From Providencia stuartii (GTDB lineage: Bacteria > Pseudomonadota > Gammaproteobacteria > Enterobacterales > Enterobacteriaceae): a stretch of 64,000 nt of DNA. Where the stretch lies: NCBI GenBank assembly GCA_900455155.1, contig UGUC01000003.1:496001-560000 (forward strand). Direction: 5' to 3'. Below, in pieces: positions 30,998-39,853 of the stretch (position 1 is the stretch's first letter; every line of letters begins with the position of its first letter). Under the pieces are notes generated by a model that was not told the origin of the DNA, did no database searches, and was given only the letters and a program-made list of their open reading frames with translations. Position numbers and translations under genes: made by a program.

Positions 30998-31013
30998 TGT
31001 GACCAAAATCACA
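30998..31013 (-). promoter_or_regulatory. CRP site upstream of the nucleoside transporter gene
   Basis: TGTGACCAAAATCACA matches the CRP consensus TGTGA-N6-TCACA at all ten conserved positions. It lies about 155 bp upstream of the transporter start, consistent with catabolite control of nucleoside uptake. Confidence 0.75.
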
Positions 31014-31134
31014 TTTAATTATCAGTTTAGTCTGGAAAGCATCGTAGAACACAAAAAATAGGTGAAAAATCGAACGAGATATGCCGATGGAGGAATATAA
31101 ACCAACTGTTCACTTAAGTGAATTTTGATGGCCT

Positions 31135-31917
31135 TTATTTGAGCAGATTAAATAATGATAGGCTATTTATGTAAAGTTGCTGCGCAATTTCATCTGGACT
31201 TTCGTGGCGTAGTTCACATAACGACTGAAAAATCCATTGAATGCGCTCAGGGCGATTGGGTTCGCCTTGAAAACCAGAGACAGGCATATCTGGTGCATCC
31301 GTTTCAAACACCAGTGAAGTAAGAGGTAACTGAGCTATCGCTTGGCGAGTTTTATTAGCTCGTTCGTAGGTGATGGTGCCCCCTACTCCAATCGAATAAC
31401 CCAATTTAATAAAGGCTTGAGCCTGAGATAAGCTCCCCGCAAACCCGTGAATAACCCCACATGCAGGAACAGGATAACGGCGCAATATTGCCGCTAATTG
31501 GTCATGGCTTTTTCGCGAATGTAAAATAACAGGTCGATCATATTGCTTCGCCAATTTTAGCTGTGCAATCAAGACACGTTGTTGTAAATCAAACAAGGGC
31601 TCTTGCATATAGAGATCAAGACCGATTTCCCCTACTGCAACACATTTTGGGCTATGTTGATGGAGATATTCAGCCAATGTTTCCAAGTGGTGTTCTTGAA
31701 AAACATTTAAATACAAAGGGTGCAAGCCGATAGCGGCATGCAGTTGTTGATGATCATGTGCTAACCCCCAAACACGCTCAAAATTATCGGCACTGACAGC
31801 AGGAATAATAATATCAGTGACCCCTGCCGCTTGAGCAGCCTCTAGGCTTTTATTGATATCACCAATAAAAGGTGGGAAATCAAAATGGCAATGTGTATCA
31901 ATAAATCGGTTAGTCAT
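31135..31917 (-). CDS. yjjV: TatD-family metal-dependent hydrolase YjjV
   Basis: A TIM-barrel metallohydrolase of the TatD/YcfH group, 260 residues (E. coli 259). The metal-binding start is RFIDTHCHFDFPPF. Further ligands lie in AVGEIGLDLYM, VILHSRKSHDQ and VFETDAPDMPVSG. The family includes DNA exonucleases, but the substrate of YjjV is not established. The start at 31917 overlaps the end of yjjU by 8 bp, so the pair is coupled. An upstream extension to 31962 has no family counterpart. Confidence 0.92.
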   Translation of the reverse strand: MTNRFIDTHCHFDFPPFIGDINKSLEAAQAAGVTDIIIPAVSADNFERVWGLAHDHQQLHAAIGLHPLYLNVFQEHHLETLAEYLHQHSPKCVAVGEIGLDLYMQEPLFDLQQRVLIAQLKLAKQYDRPVILHSRKSHDQLAAILRRYPVPACGVIHGFAGSLSQAQAFIKLGYSIGVGGTITYERANKTRQAIAQLPLTSLVFETDAPDMPVSGFQGEPNRPERIQWIFQSLCELRHESPDEIAQQLYINSLSLFNLLK

Positions 31918-33065
31918 TTTTCTCGTTGATCTGTTGCGCCGGCTCCTCATTGGCTGCCACAATTGCGCCCGTCATAATGGCTTGTGCTGTATCGGTCGCT
32001 TTTTTCGCTTTACGTTGAGCGACTAATTCACCATCATTCTGCGCATCAGATATCGCCTCTTCATAATCTTGGAGGATCTGCATCTCTTCATGGGCTGCAC
32101 TTTCAAAACTAAAGCGATTGACGGCATCATTATTCATTGTAAAGCAGTGACCCAATGCGGCAATAAAATAGCGCCCACAACGACGACCGACATGATAATC
32201 CTGATTAAGTGCTGATAAGCGGCTTCCTAATGCACTACTTTTTAACGGTGTCGGTGGATAAATTTCAAAAATCTGTAAATCACCCGGTGGATTTTCAATA
32301 AACTCTTGAGTACGACGATAACTTTTCAGATGAACTTTTAGCATGGTTGCCATTCGTTGTAGACCATACTTTTCACCTTCTAGCCAGCGAGTCATTCTCT
32401 TGACCCATTCAGGGGTAAAGTACATTTGTGAAGGCACCGTACGGATGACGACAATCGTGTCAGCGCCCTGACGATATGCCTCTTCAACTGGTATCGCCGC
32501 ACTGATCCCACCATCGTGATACAAAGTCCCTTCAAACTCAACCCCCATGCGGTAAAAACCGGGGATCGCACTGGATGCCCGAATGATATCGAGCCATGTA
32601 TCCGCATTAGGCTTTAAAAATTCGGCTTCAAAATCATCGCTACGGCTTGCCCCCATATAAAACTCACGCCCCGCCTCCATTAACTCAATGCCAGAGGAGA
32701 TATGCAGAGGAAACTCTTTCGAGGTGCTTTCCACTAACCAATCTAAATCGATTAAATGCCCCCCTCGAATAAAACGCAGTGGGTTGAAAAAGAGTGGGCT
32801 TGTCGTATAACGCGTGATCACTCGCCTAGCATAGCCATATTGACCACAGATATAAGCAGAGAGATTTTGTGCTCCCGCCGATGTGCCAATCATGATATCA
32901 AAGGGGTTAAAGCCTGTTTTTTAAAAACTCATCCAAAACACCGGCCGTAAAAATACCGCGTTGCCCTCCACCTTCACAGATAAGCGCTGTTTTTCCTTTA
33001 TTTAGCTCATCATAAAAAGCCAAAGGCTCAATACTGCCAAGTGTTACTGATACATGTTTTCCCAT
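31910..33065 (-). CDS. yjjU: Patatin-like phospholipase YjjU (frameshifted)
   Basis: A patatin/RssA-type serine hydrolase. The oxyanion-hole motif is CEGGGQRGIFTAGVLDE, the nucleophile elbow GTSAGAQNLSA and the catalytic Asp in YHDGGISAAIP. The frame breaks after DEFLKN and resumes with MIGTSAGAQ. One extra base in the T6 run at 32917-32922 accounts for it (FLKTGFNPFDIMIGTSAG when corrected), giving 384 residues (E. coli 357). I start at ATG 33065, preceded by GGGGA, giving MGKHVSVTLGSI as in E. coli. A longer upstream frame with a hydrophobic stretch is probably not translated. Substrate unknown. Confidence 0.9.
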
Positions 33066-33156
33066 CTTCGTCCCCTGACAACCTTCTACACATAGCGATA
33101 GGATGCCTATGTATAAACACAGCCCCATAAAGTAAATTGTCACGAATCAACAATGT

Positions 33157-33190
33157 AAAAAACTGAACCTCTCAGTGAGGTTCAGTTTTT
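33157..33190 (-). terminator. Strong terminator after the osmY-like gene
   Basis: A 14-bp stem (AAAAACTGAACCTC with GAGGTTCAGTTTTT) around a TCAGT loop, flanked by A and T tracts, separates the osmY-like gene from yjjU. It can act on either strand. Confidence 0.8.
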
Positions 33191-33267
33191 AACTTTGAGC
33201 AAATTATTTTAGTCGCTCAACTCACCCAATATGTGCTGACTTGAGCTATTGTGCTGGCCGTTATCGA

Positions 33268-33678
33268 TTAATTCGCCACAACTAAACCATTTTGTACTGA
33301 TTTTACACCTTCAACCATCGAGACAACCTGAACAATTTTATCGACTTGGTTATTCGATTTCACAAACCCAGAGAGGTAAACAACGCCGTTGACTGTCTTC
33401 ACCGAAATCGAATTACTGTCGATACCACTGGTTGTTAGCAGCTTACTTTTGACCTTAGCAGTGATGGAGGAATCATCCATATAGTTATCGACACTTTTCG
33501 CGCCACTGGATATCGCTTCGCTGGTATCTTTCCCTGCAATATCTGCTGTTTTAACTGCGCTATCCCAAGTTTCAGCAGCTTGCTCTTTCAATGGGGAGTT
33601 TGCCGATGAGCTACACGCAAATAAGGTCCCACTTAACCCAATAACAATTAAAGAACGTAAAAGTGCTGAATGTTTCAT
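33268..33678 (-). CDS. OsmY-like BON-domain lipoprotein
   Basis: Encoded where E. coli has osmY, between prfC and yjjU, but only 136 residues against 201. The N-terminus has a lipoprotein signal (LIVIGLSGTLFACSS, Cys near residue 22). A short helical spacer follows, then one BON domain (about 65-136: DDSSITAKVKSKLLTTSG, VKTVNGVVYLSGFVKS, VQNGLVVAN). E. coli OsmY has two BON domains and is a soluble periplasmic protein. This one would be a membrane-anchored single-domain relative. ATG 33678 is preceded by AAGGAAGG; a TTG at 33696 is less likely. Confidence 0.85.
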   Translation of the reverse strand: MKHSALLRSLIVIGLSGTLFACSSSANSPLKEQAAETWDSAVKTADIAGKDTSEAISSGAKSVDNYMDDSSITAKVKSKLLTTSGIDSNSISVKTVNGVVYLSGFVKSNNQVDKIVQVVSMVEGVKSVQNGLVVAN

Positions 33679-33908
33679 CGGTACCTTCCTTATCAACTAC
33701 TGTTTTAAGTATTGAAATACCCACTGTATCGCCATAATCGACGTCATACGCCATATGCCTAAGCGCTGTCGCTATTTCAATTGATAACTATAGACTATGG
33801 GAAAAGCCCCTTGAAATAAAGTATTCAAACGCAAAAGACAGAGTAATCTGCAATATTTAGATAAAAAAACAGGAGAGTATTCGAAAATGGATGGTTAATT
33901 TGGGAAAA

Positions 33909-33940
33909 CCCACTACAAAAAAAGGCCTTTCTGTAGTGGG
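33909..33940 (-). terminator. Terminator of prfC
   Basis: On the minus strand CCCACTACA pairs with TGTAGTGGG (33909-33917 and 33932-33940) and is followed by TTTT. It lies 19 bp beyond the prfC stop. Confidence 0.7.
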
Positions 33941-33958
33941 CTTAGCCTGAAAATAAAA

Positions 33959-35548
33959 TTAGTGTTCGCGGGTTTTACGGAATTTGACTTCCGGATAACG
34001 CTCACTGGTCAAGTTTAGGTTAACCATGGTTGGAGCGATATAAGAAAGATTATCGCCGCCATCAAGTGCTAGGTTCTGCTCGTTCTTACGCTTAAATTCT
34101 TCGAATTTCTTCGCGTCATCACACTCAACCCAACGTGCCGTTGATACGTTAACCGCTTCATAAATGGCTTCAACGTTATATTCACTCTTCAAACGAGATA
34201 CAACGACATCAAACTGCAACACCCCCACAGCACCAACAATCAAATCATTATTGGTCAGTGGACGGAAAACCTGTACAGCCCCTTCTTCTGACAACTGAAC
34301 CAACCCTTTAAGCAATTGTTTTTGCTTTAATGGGTCGCGCAAACGAATACGACGGAACAGCTCAGGTGCAAAGTTAGGGATCCCCGTAAATTTCAGATCT
34401 TCCCCTTGTGTGAAGGTATCACCAATTTGGATCGTACCGTGGTTATGTAAACCAATAATGTCACCCGCATACGCATTTTCGACATGAGAGCGATCACCTG
34501 CCATAAAGGTCAGCGCATCAGAGATGACGACATCTTTTTTCGTACGCACCTGACGCAGCTTCATACCTTTTTCATAAGTTCCTGAAACAATACGCATGAA
34601 AGCAACACGGTCACGGTGTTTTGGATCCATATTCGCCTGAATTTTGAAGACGAAACCGGTAAATTTCTCTTCTGTAGCTTCAACTTCACGCACATCAGTT
34701 TGACGTGGCTGAGGCGATGGCGCCCACTGGACTAAACCATCTAACATATGATCCACACCAAAGTTACCAAGTGCAGTACCAAAGAAAACCGGAGTCAATT
34801 CGCCTTCAAGGAAAGCATCATGATCGAACTCATGAGAGGCCCCTTTTACCAACTCCAACTCATCACGTAGCTGAGCCGCTAATTCGTCACCGACTTCTTT
34901 ATCTAAATCAGGGTTATCTAACCCTTTAATAATACGGACTTCTTGGATTGTATGACCTTGGCCTGTTTGATAAAGGATCGTTTCATCACGTAATAAGTGA
35001 TAAACCCCTTTGAACAACTTACCGCAACCAATGGGCCACGTAATTGGGCAACATGCGATATTCAGCTCATTTTCAACTTCGTCCATTAACTCCATTGGGT
35101 CACGAATATCACGGTCAAGTTTATTCATAAAAGTCAAAATCGGCGTATCACGCAAGCGAGTGACTTCCATCAATTTGCGAGTTCTATCCTCAACCCCTTT
35201 ACCGGAGTCGATGACCATCAAGCAGCAGTCAACCGCCGTTAAAGTACGATAAGTATCTTCAGAGAAGTCTTCGTGCCCCGGGGTATCCAACAAATTAACT
35301 AAACAATCATGATAAGGGAATTGCATCACCGATGTGGTAATTGAGATACCACGTTGCTTTTCCATCTCCATCCAGTCTGATTTTGCGTGTTGATTTGAAC
35401 CGCGGCCTTTTACCGTTCCCGCACGCTGAATCGCTTGCCCAAATAGCAATACTTTTTCAGTAATGGTGGTTTTACCTGCGTCAGGGTGAGAGATGATAGC
35501 AAAGGTCCTGCGCGCGTTGACTTCATGTAGAAAATTCTGATCTGCCAT
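33959..35548 (-). CDS. prfC: Peptide chain release factor 3
   Basis: Translational GTPase that recycles RF1 and RF2 after peptide release. It has 529 residues, identical in length to E. coli RF3. G motifs are [18 protein letters not shown] (G1), the switch region [38 protein letters not shown] (G3) and FMNKLDRD (G4). The RF3-specific C-terminal domain follows. Intact frame; the gene has its own upstream region of about 270 bp in which I see no further gene. Confidence 0.97.
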   Translation of the reverse strand: MADQNFLHEVNARRTFAIISHPDAGKTTITEKVLLFGQAIQRAGTVKGRGSNQHAKSDWMEMEKQRGISITTSVMQFPYHDCLVNLLDTPGHEDFSEDTYRTLTAVDCCLMVIDSGKGVEDRTRKLMEVTRLRDTPILTFMNKLDRDIRDPMELMDEVENELNIACCPITWPIGCGKLFKGVYHLLRDETILYQTGQGHTIQEVRIIKGLDNPDLDKEVGDELAAQLRDELELVKGASHEFDHDAFLEGELTPVFFGTALGNFGVDHMLDGLVQWAPSPQPRQTDVREVEATEEKFTGFVFKIQANMDPKHRDRVAFMRIVSGTYEKGMKLRQVRTKKDVVISDALTFMAGDRSHVENAYAGDIIGLHNHGTIQIGDTFTQGEDLKFTGIPNFAPELFRRIRLRDPLKQKQLLKGLVQLSEEGAVQVFRPLTNNDLIVGAVGVLQFDVVVSRLKSEYNVEAIYEAVNVSTARWVECDDAKKFEEFKRKNEQNLALDGGDNLSYIAPTMVNLNLTSERYPEVKFRKTREH

Positions 35549-35818
35549 TTAACCGTTCTTTTTTGTTTGAATACAGATTTGTACATGCATTAGGAGAGGC
35601 AATAGGTGGCTCTTAGCTCAGCAAATCCGTCTTGTTAATCGAAATTGGCGGCTATTTTCTCAGATCTTAGGGTCATAAACAATCAAAGGTCACTTAATTG
35701 ATAGCGATTGTTACCGAGAAAGAGACTCTTTTTATTACTGCCATTAAACTAATTAAAACAGAACGGACGACATGCCAAAGCCACTAAGGAGCCTCAGTAG
35801 GCTCCCCAAGAAGAGTGA

Positions 35819-36886
35819 CTATTTGGCTAAAATCAGATCAGCAATGGCTTGCCCAAGTTGCTGTGTACTTGCATTTCCGCCCATATCGCGAGTTAAGTGA
35901 TGGCGCTCTTTGATCACCGTTTCAACCGCATCCATAATGGTATCATGCATTGCTGGGCAGCCGAGATGCTGCATCATCATTGCGGCCGCCCAAATAGTGC
36001 CGATTGGGTTAGCAATATTTTGCCCCGCAATATCAGGCGCTGAACCATGTACTGGCTCAAACATAGATGGGAACTGTTTTTCAGGATTAATATTCGCAGA
36101 AGGTGCAATGGCAATGGTTCCGGTACAGGCAGGGCCTAAATCCGACAAAATATCACCAAACAAATTGGAGCCTACAATCACATCATAAAATTCAGGCATT
36201 CTGACCAAGTTGGCGGCGAAAATATCAATATGGAATTGATCCACTTTCACATCAGGGTAGTGTTTCGCCATTGCCGCAAAACGGCTATCCCAATAAGGCA
36301 TTGAGTGAAAAAGGCCATTTGATTTCGTTGCCGAACTTAAATGTTTTTTCTCCCGTGATTGTGCCAATTCGAACGCATATTTTAATATCCGATCCGTACC
36401 TTTACGGGTAAAAATACTTTGCTGAGACACCACTTCATCTTCAGTACCTTCATACTGAATGCCGCCAATAGCCGAATACTCCCCTTCTACGTTTTCACGT
36501 ACCACATAGAAATCAATATCACCGGGTTTTTTATCGGCTAAAGGGGATTTGATCCCTTCAAATAGGCGTACCGGACGCAAATTAACATATTGGTTGAAAG
36601 CACGGCGGATGGGTAACAACAGCCCCCAAAGTGAAATATGGTCAGGCACACCAGGGAACCCGACTGCACCAAGGAAAATGGCATCAAATTTTTTTAACTG
36701 TTCTAAACCATCTTCAGGCATCATGCGTCCTGTACGATGGTAAGTTTCACAGGACCAATCAAAATGGGTAAAGTTAAGCTTTACCTGATGTTGACTTGCT
36801 GCGGCCTCTAAGACTTTTAATCCCTCAGGTATAACTTCTGTTCCTATACCATCACCTGGAATGACTGCGATATTAAATTGTGACAT
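35819..36886 (-). CDS. dmlA: D-malate / tartrate dehydrogenase (DmlA/TtuC type)
   Basis: An NAD- and metal-dependent beta-decarboxylating dehydrogenase that turns D-malate into pyruvate and CO2; relatives act on tartrate. It has 355 residues. The nucleotide site is VIPGDGIGTEVIPEG. Substrate residues are in YVNLRPVRL and FYVVRENVEGEYSAIGG. The metal-binding end is SNLFGDILSDLGPACTGTIAIAPSANINPE. E. coli DmlA is very similar. ATG 36886 is preceded by GGGAG. It is divergent from a LysR gene, as dmlA is from dmlR, and next to the carnitine genes. There it would use D-malate formed from malic semialdehyde. A weak GGAGCCT/AGGCTCC hairpin at 35788-35805 lies downstream. Confidence 0.9.
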   Translation of the reverse strand: MSQFNIAVIPGDGIGTEVIPEGLKVLEAAASQHQVKLNFTHFDWSCETYHRTGRMMPEDGLEQLKKFDAIFLGAVGFPGVPDHISLWGLLLPIRRAFNQYVNLRPVRLFEGIKSPLADKKPGDIDFYVVRENVEGEYSAIGGIQYEGTEDEVVSQQSIFTRKGTDRILKYAFELAQSREKKHLSSATKSNGLFHSMPYWDSRFAAMAKHYPDVKVDQFHIDIFAANLVRMPEFYDVIVGSNLFGDILSDLGPACTGTIAIAPSANINPEKQFPSMFEPVHGSAPDIAGQNIANPIGTIWAAAMMMQHLGCPAMHDTIMDAVETVIKERHHLTRDMGGNASTQQLGQAIADLILAK

Positions 36887-36994
36887 GTCACGGCACTCCC
36901 ACAACAATAAATTTTATGAGTAAGTAAGATCTCCAGTTTATGGGTTGCTGTGATAAAGTATAGCGTCGAAGTGTAATCTTTGGGTTTACAAACT

Positions 36995-37918
36995 ATGAAC
37001 AAGCTACCCGCATTGGAAGACATTAGAGTATTTGTCACTGTTGCTCGCTTAATGAGTTTTTCACGAGCCGCGGAGCAACTGCTTGTTTCACCCGCCTATG
37101 TCTCCAAACGCATAAAATTACTTGAAGAAAATCTCGGGCAGACGCTATTTCTGCGAGCATCCCGCTCAATTAATTTAACTCATGAAGGACGCATTGTTCT
37201 GAGCAGTGGTGAGCGGCTATTACACGAACTCGACAATATGCACAATGCGTTAAACGCCTGTCGAGAGGAGATCCGTGGTGAGTTAAGGGTCAGTTGCAGC
37301 ACAGGCTTTGGTAGCGCCTATCTCAACCCCTTTATCCTAGCATTACGTGCTAACTATCCACTCTTAGGGATCGACCTTACTTTAACCGATCGTTCCATTG
37401 ATATTATCAGCGAAAACATTGATCTCGATATTTATATTGGTGGCACAATCCCCGATCATTACATTGCGAAGCAAATCGCCAAAAATAAACGCATTCTCTG
37501 CGCTTCCCCTGCTTATTTAGAGCAGCATGGCAGCCCTAATCATCCTCAAGAGCTAGAAAAACAACATTTTTGCATTACGATTAAAGAGCGCAACCAAGCA
37601 CCTGCACAATGGAAACTACAACATCAAACAGAAAGTATGACGGTGGCACCAAATAGTAAGCTCATGGTGAACAATGGTGATGTCGCTAAACAGTGGTGTA
37701 TCGGCGGTGAAGGTATTTTGTTGCGTTCATTATGGAGTGTACTACCGGAGTTAGAGAGCGGAAAATTAATTCGCGTACTTCCACAATGGAGCCAACCTGC
37801 TGATGTGTATGCCGTTTATTCACGCACCGCCCGCAATAATGCAAACTTGCGCGTTTTTATTGAAAATTTAACAGAATACTTATCAAAACATTTACCGCAT
37901 CAATTTCAGGATGAATAA
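36995..37918 (+). CDS. LysR-family regulator, DmlR-like
   Basis: A LysR-type transcription factor of 307 residues. The N-terminal winged helix-turn-helix (DIRVFVTVARLMSFSRAAEQLLVSPAYVSKRIKLLEENLG) is followed by the periplasmic-binding-like effector domain (from about 95, RGELRVSCSTGFGSAYL). It is divergent from the D-malate/tartrate dehydrogenase gene with about 110 bp between starts, the arrangement of E. coli dmlR-dmlA. It probably controls that gene and perhaps the carnitine operon. ATG 36995 is chosen; a TTG at 36980 would add five residues. Confidence 0.9.
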   Translation: MNKLPALEDIRVFVTVARLMSFSRAAEQLLVSPAYVSKRIKLLEENLGQTLFLRASRSINLTHEGRIVLSSGERLLHELDNMHNALNACREEIRGELRVSCSTGFGSAYLNPFILALRANYPLLGIDLTLTDRSIDIISENIDLDIYIGGTIPDHYIAKQIAKNKRILCASPAYLEQHGSPNHPQELEKQHFCITIKERNQAPAQWKLQHQTESMTVAPNSKLMVNNGDVAKQWCIGGEGILLRSLWSVLPELESGKLIRVLPQWSQPADVYAVYSRTARNNANLRVFIENLTEYLSKHLPHQFQDE

Positions 37919-37939
37919 ACAAAAGGTGGACATGAGCCG

Positions 37940-38839
37940 ATGAAAGACACGCAAACATTTGGACAACGTTTGCTGGCCTTATTGAAACAACAAAAAATGA
38001 GCCAGTTAAAAGCCGCTGAAGCACTTGGTGTTTCTCGGACTGCCGTCAACAAGTGGACAAAAGGCGGTATGATTGATGAAAACAACCTTGAGAAATTAGC
38101 ACAATTACTGAATGTTGATAAAATATGGCTCAAATATGGTGAATACACCAATCACGCCTCTACCGCTTCACACCCAGCCATTGTTCGTAATATCAATGAA
38201 GTGCATCTTCAAGAGTCCACTGAGATCGTTACTTGGGAATGGGATTTACTCACGGGCGAACTGAACTATTCGGATAATGTTGAAGATGTTTACGGCATCA
38301 AAATCACCACTAATGATGATTTTTGGGCTTTAATGAACCAAGAATCGAAAGATAAATTAGTGAATGGTTACTCAAAGATCATTCGTGAAGGTGGCGCCCA
38401 TGAAATGGATTTTAAAATTGCGTGGGATGATGGCTACCGATGGATCACCTCACGAGCAACCGGTGTTAAAGGCCCAAATGGTAAAGTGACTAAATTGGTG
38501 GGGATCAGCCTAGATAACACCGAACGTAAAAATACAGAACTACGGCTACGTAAAATTAAGTGCTACTTTGATGTCTTACTCGCTCACTTTAACCATTTAG
38601 TTGTGTTTACCGATAAAGCGGGGGAAATACTTGCCAGTAATCTCGAAAGCCAAACTGCGGATATCGATTATTTGGAATTACAGCGCTTACTCTATCAACT
38701 CGCTATCAATCATAAGCCGTGGTTAGAAGGGGTGTATAGTAAAGGTCACGGCCACATTCACTTCCAAGACCGTGAAATTAGTGCCTCTTATCATCTCAAT
38801 GATGAGCAGCAGCCATTCCTCATGTTTCAGCTTAAATAA
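37940..38839 (+). CDS. XRE helix-turn-helix regulator with PAS sensor domain
   Basis: A 299-residue protein of unusual build. A Cro/XRE helix-turn-helix (LKQQKMSQLKAAEALGVSRT through WTKGGMIDENNLEKLAQLLN, about 14-60) is followed by a PAS/PAC domain (about 90-195). The PAS part shows TWEWDLLTGELNYSDNVEDVYG, the PAC-like DDGYRWITSRATG and LVGISLDNTERKN. A second, weaker PAS-like region (VVFTDKAGEILASN) ends the protein. It sits 21 bp after the LysR gene, so the two are probably co-transcribed. It converges on the carnitine operon. The signal sensed is unknown; PAS domains of this sort bind small molecules or cofactors. Confidence 0.8.
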   Translation: MKDTQTFGQRLLALLKQQKMSQLKAAEALGVSRTAVNKWTKGGMIDENNLEKLAQLLNVDKIWLKYGEYTNHASTASHPAIVRNINEVHLQESTEIVTWEWDLLTGELNYSDNVEDVYGIKITTNDDFWALMNQESKDKLVNGYSKIIREGGAHEMDFKIAWDDGYRWITSRATGVKGPNGKVTKLVGISLDNTERKNTELRLRKIKCYFDVLLAHFNHLVVFTDKAGEILASNLESQTADIDYLELQRLLYQLAINHKPWLEGVYSKGHGHIHFQDREISASYHLNDEQQPFLMFQLK

Positions 38840-38845
38840 CACAAA

Positions 38846-38863
38846 AGCCCCATTATCGGGGCT
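38846..38863. terminator. Short hairpin between the XRE-PAS gene and the reductase gene
   Basis: AGCCCC (38846-38851) pairs with GGGGCT (38858-38863) around a 6-nt loop. It lies in the 32-bp gap of two convergent genes, preceded by an A tract that would read as Ts from the opposite side. Confidence 0.55.
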
Positions 38864-38871
38864 AGCATACA

Positions 38872-39828
38872 TTACAAATCTAACACTAACCGTTTAGTCT
38901 TAGCACGCGAAACACACAACATCATGGTCTTCTGCTCCGCACGCTCATCATCATCAAGGTAGTGATCGCGATGATCTGCCTCGCCTTCTAAAATTGCCGT
39001 TTCACAAGTGCCACACACGCCATTGCGGCACAAACATTCAACCTGAATACGTTTATCTGCTTCGATCGCCTGCAAAATGGAGACATCTTCGCTGATATTT
39101 AAGCTAAACCCTGAACGTTGGAAATAAACCTCAAAAGCCTCGCCTTCATTTGCTACTTCACCAAAGTTTTCAAAATGAACTTGAGATTCACCTAAATGTG
39201 CATTGCCATGTTCGATAACCGCATTAATTAATGATTCAGGGCCACACACATAAACATGGCTATTTTTGGGTTGCGCTTTAACCAACTGCTCGACAGATAG
39301 GCGCTGCGCTTTCGCATTATCATAAAGATATAATCGCTCCCCCAATCGCTCTTGAAGCTGTTCAACAAAAGCAGCCGTATTTTGATCGCGAAAACAGTAA
39401 TGAAGCTCGAATTCCATACCCGTTTGCTCTAATTCATAAAGGTATGAGAGGAACGGGGTAATACCAATCCCTCCCGCAATCAAAATATGCTTACAAGAAC
39501 TGTCATGTTTCAATGAAAAATAGTTTTGAGCAGGCGATAAATAAACTAAATCCCCTTCCGCTAACTGTTCATGCATATAAGCAGAGCCGCCTTTCGAGTT
39601 CTCATCGCGTAGCACAGAAATACGGTAACAATGGCAATCTTTAGGATCGCTAATTAACGAATAAGCCCGCTGTAATCCCAGCTCTTCGTTCATGTGTACC
39701 GTAATATGGCTCCCCGCACTAAACGGTTCAAGCAAGGTCTCTTTTGCAACGAACTCGAACATTTTAATGGTTGGGCTAAGTTGCTCTATGCGGCTAACAT
39801 TTACGGCTATTTTTTGTTGGCTCATCAC
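38872..39828 (-). CDS. cntB: Carnitine monooxygenase reductase subunit (CntB/YeaX)
   Basis: An FMN/NAD(P)H reductase fused to a plant-type ferredoxin, 318 residues. The N-terminal flavin domain has RAYSLISDP and IAGGIGITPFLSYL. The nucleotide domain contains HVYVCGPESLI. The C-terminal 2Fe-2S cluster is bound by CLCRNGVCGTCETAILEG plus a later Cys in MMLCVSRAKTKRLVLDL. Such proteins feed electrons to Rieske oxygenases. Here the partner is the Rieske gene two positions upstream in the same operon. Domain order and context match E. coli YeaX. The gene starts 26 bp after the aldehyde dehydrogenase. Confidence 0.9.
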   Translation of the reverse strand: MMSQQKIAVNVSRIEQLSPTIKMFEFVAKETLLEPFSAGSHITVHMNEELGLQRAYSLISDPKDCHCYRISVLRDENSKGGSAYMHEQLAEGDLVYLSPAQNYFSLKHDSSCKHILIAGGIGITPFLSYLYELEQTGMEFELHYCFRDQNTAAFVEQLQERLGERLYLYDNAKAQRLSVEQLVKAQPKNSHVYVCGPESLINAVIEHGNAHLGESQVHFENFGEVANEGEAFEVYFQRSGFSLNISEDVSILQAIEADKRIQVECLCRNGVCGTCETAILEGEADHRDHYLDDDERAEQKTMMLCVSRAKTKRLVLDL

Positions 39829-39853
39829 AATTCCCTCTTTTACTGATTACTGG

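Noticed and set aside
32984..33143. Upstream extension of YjjU with an apparent signal peptide
   Set aside because: The strong GGGGA-ATG at 33065 gives the conserved N-terminus; the hydrophobic leader from 33143 has no counterpart in the family and lacks a binding site.
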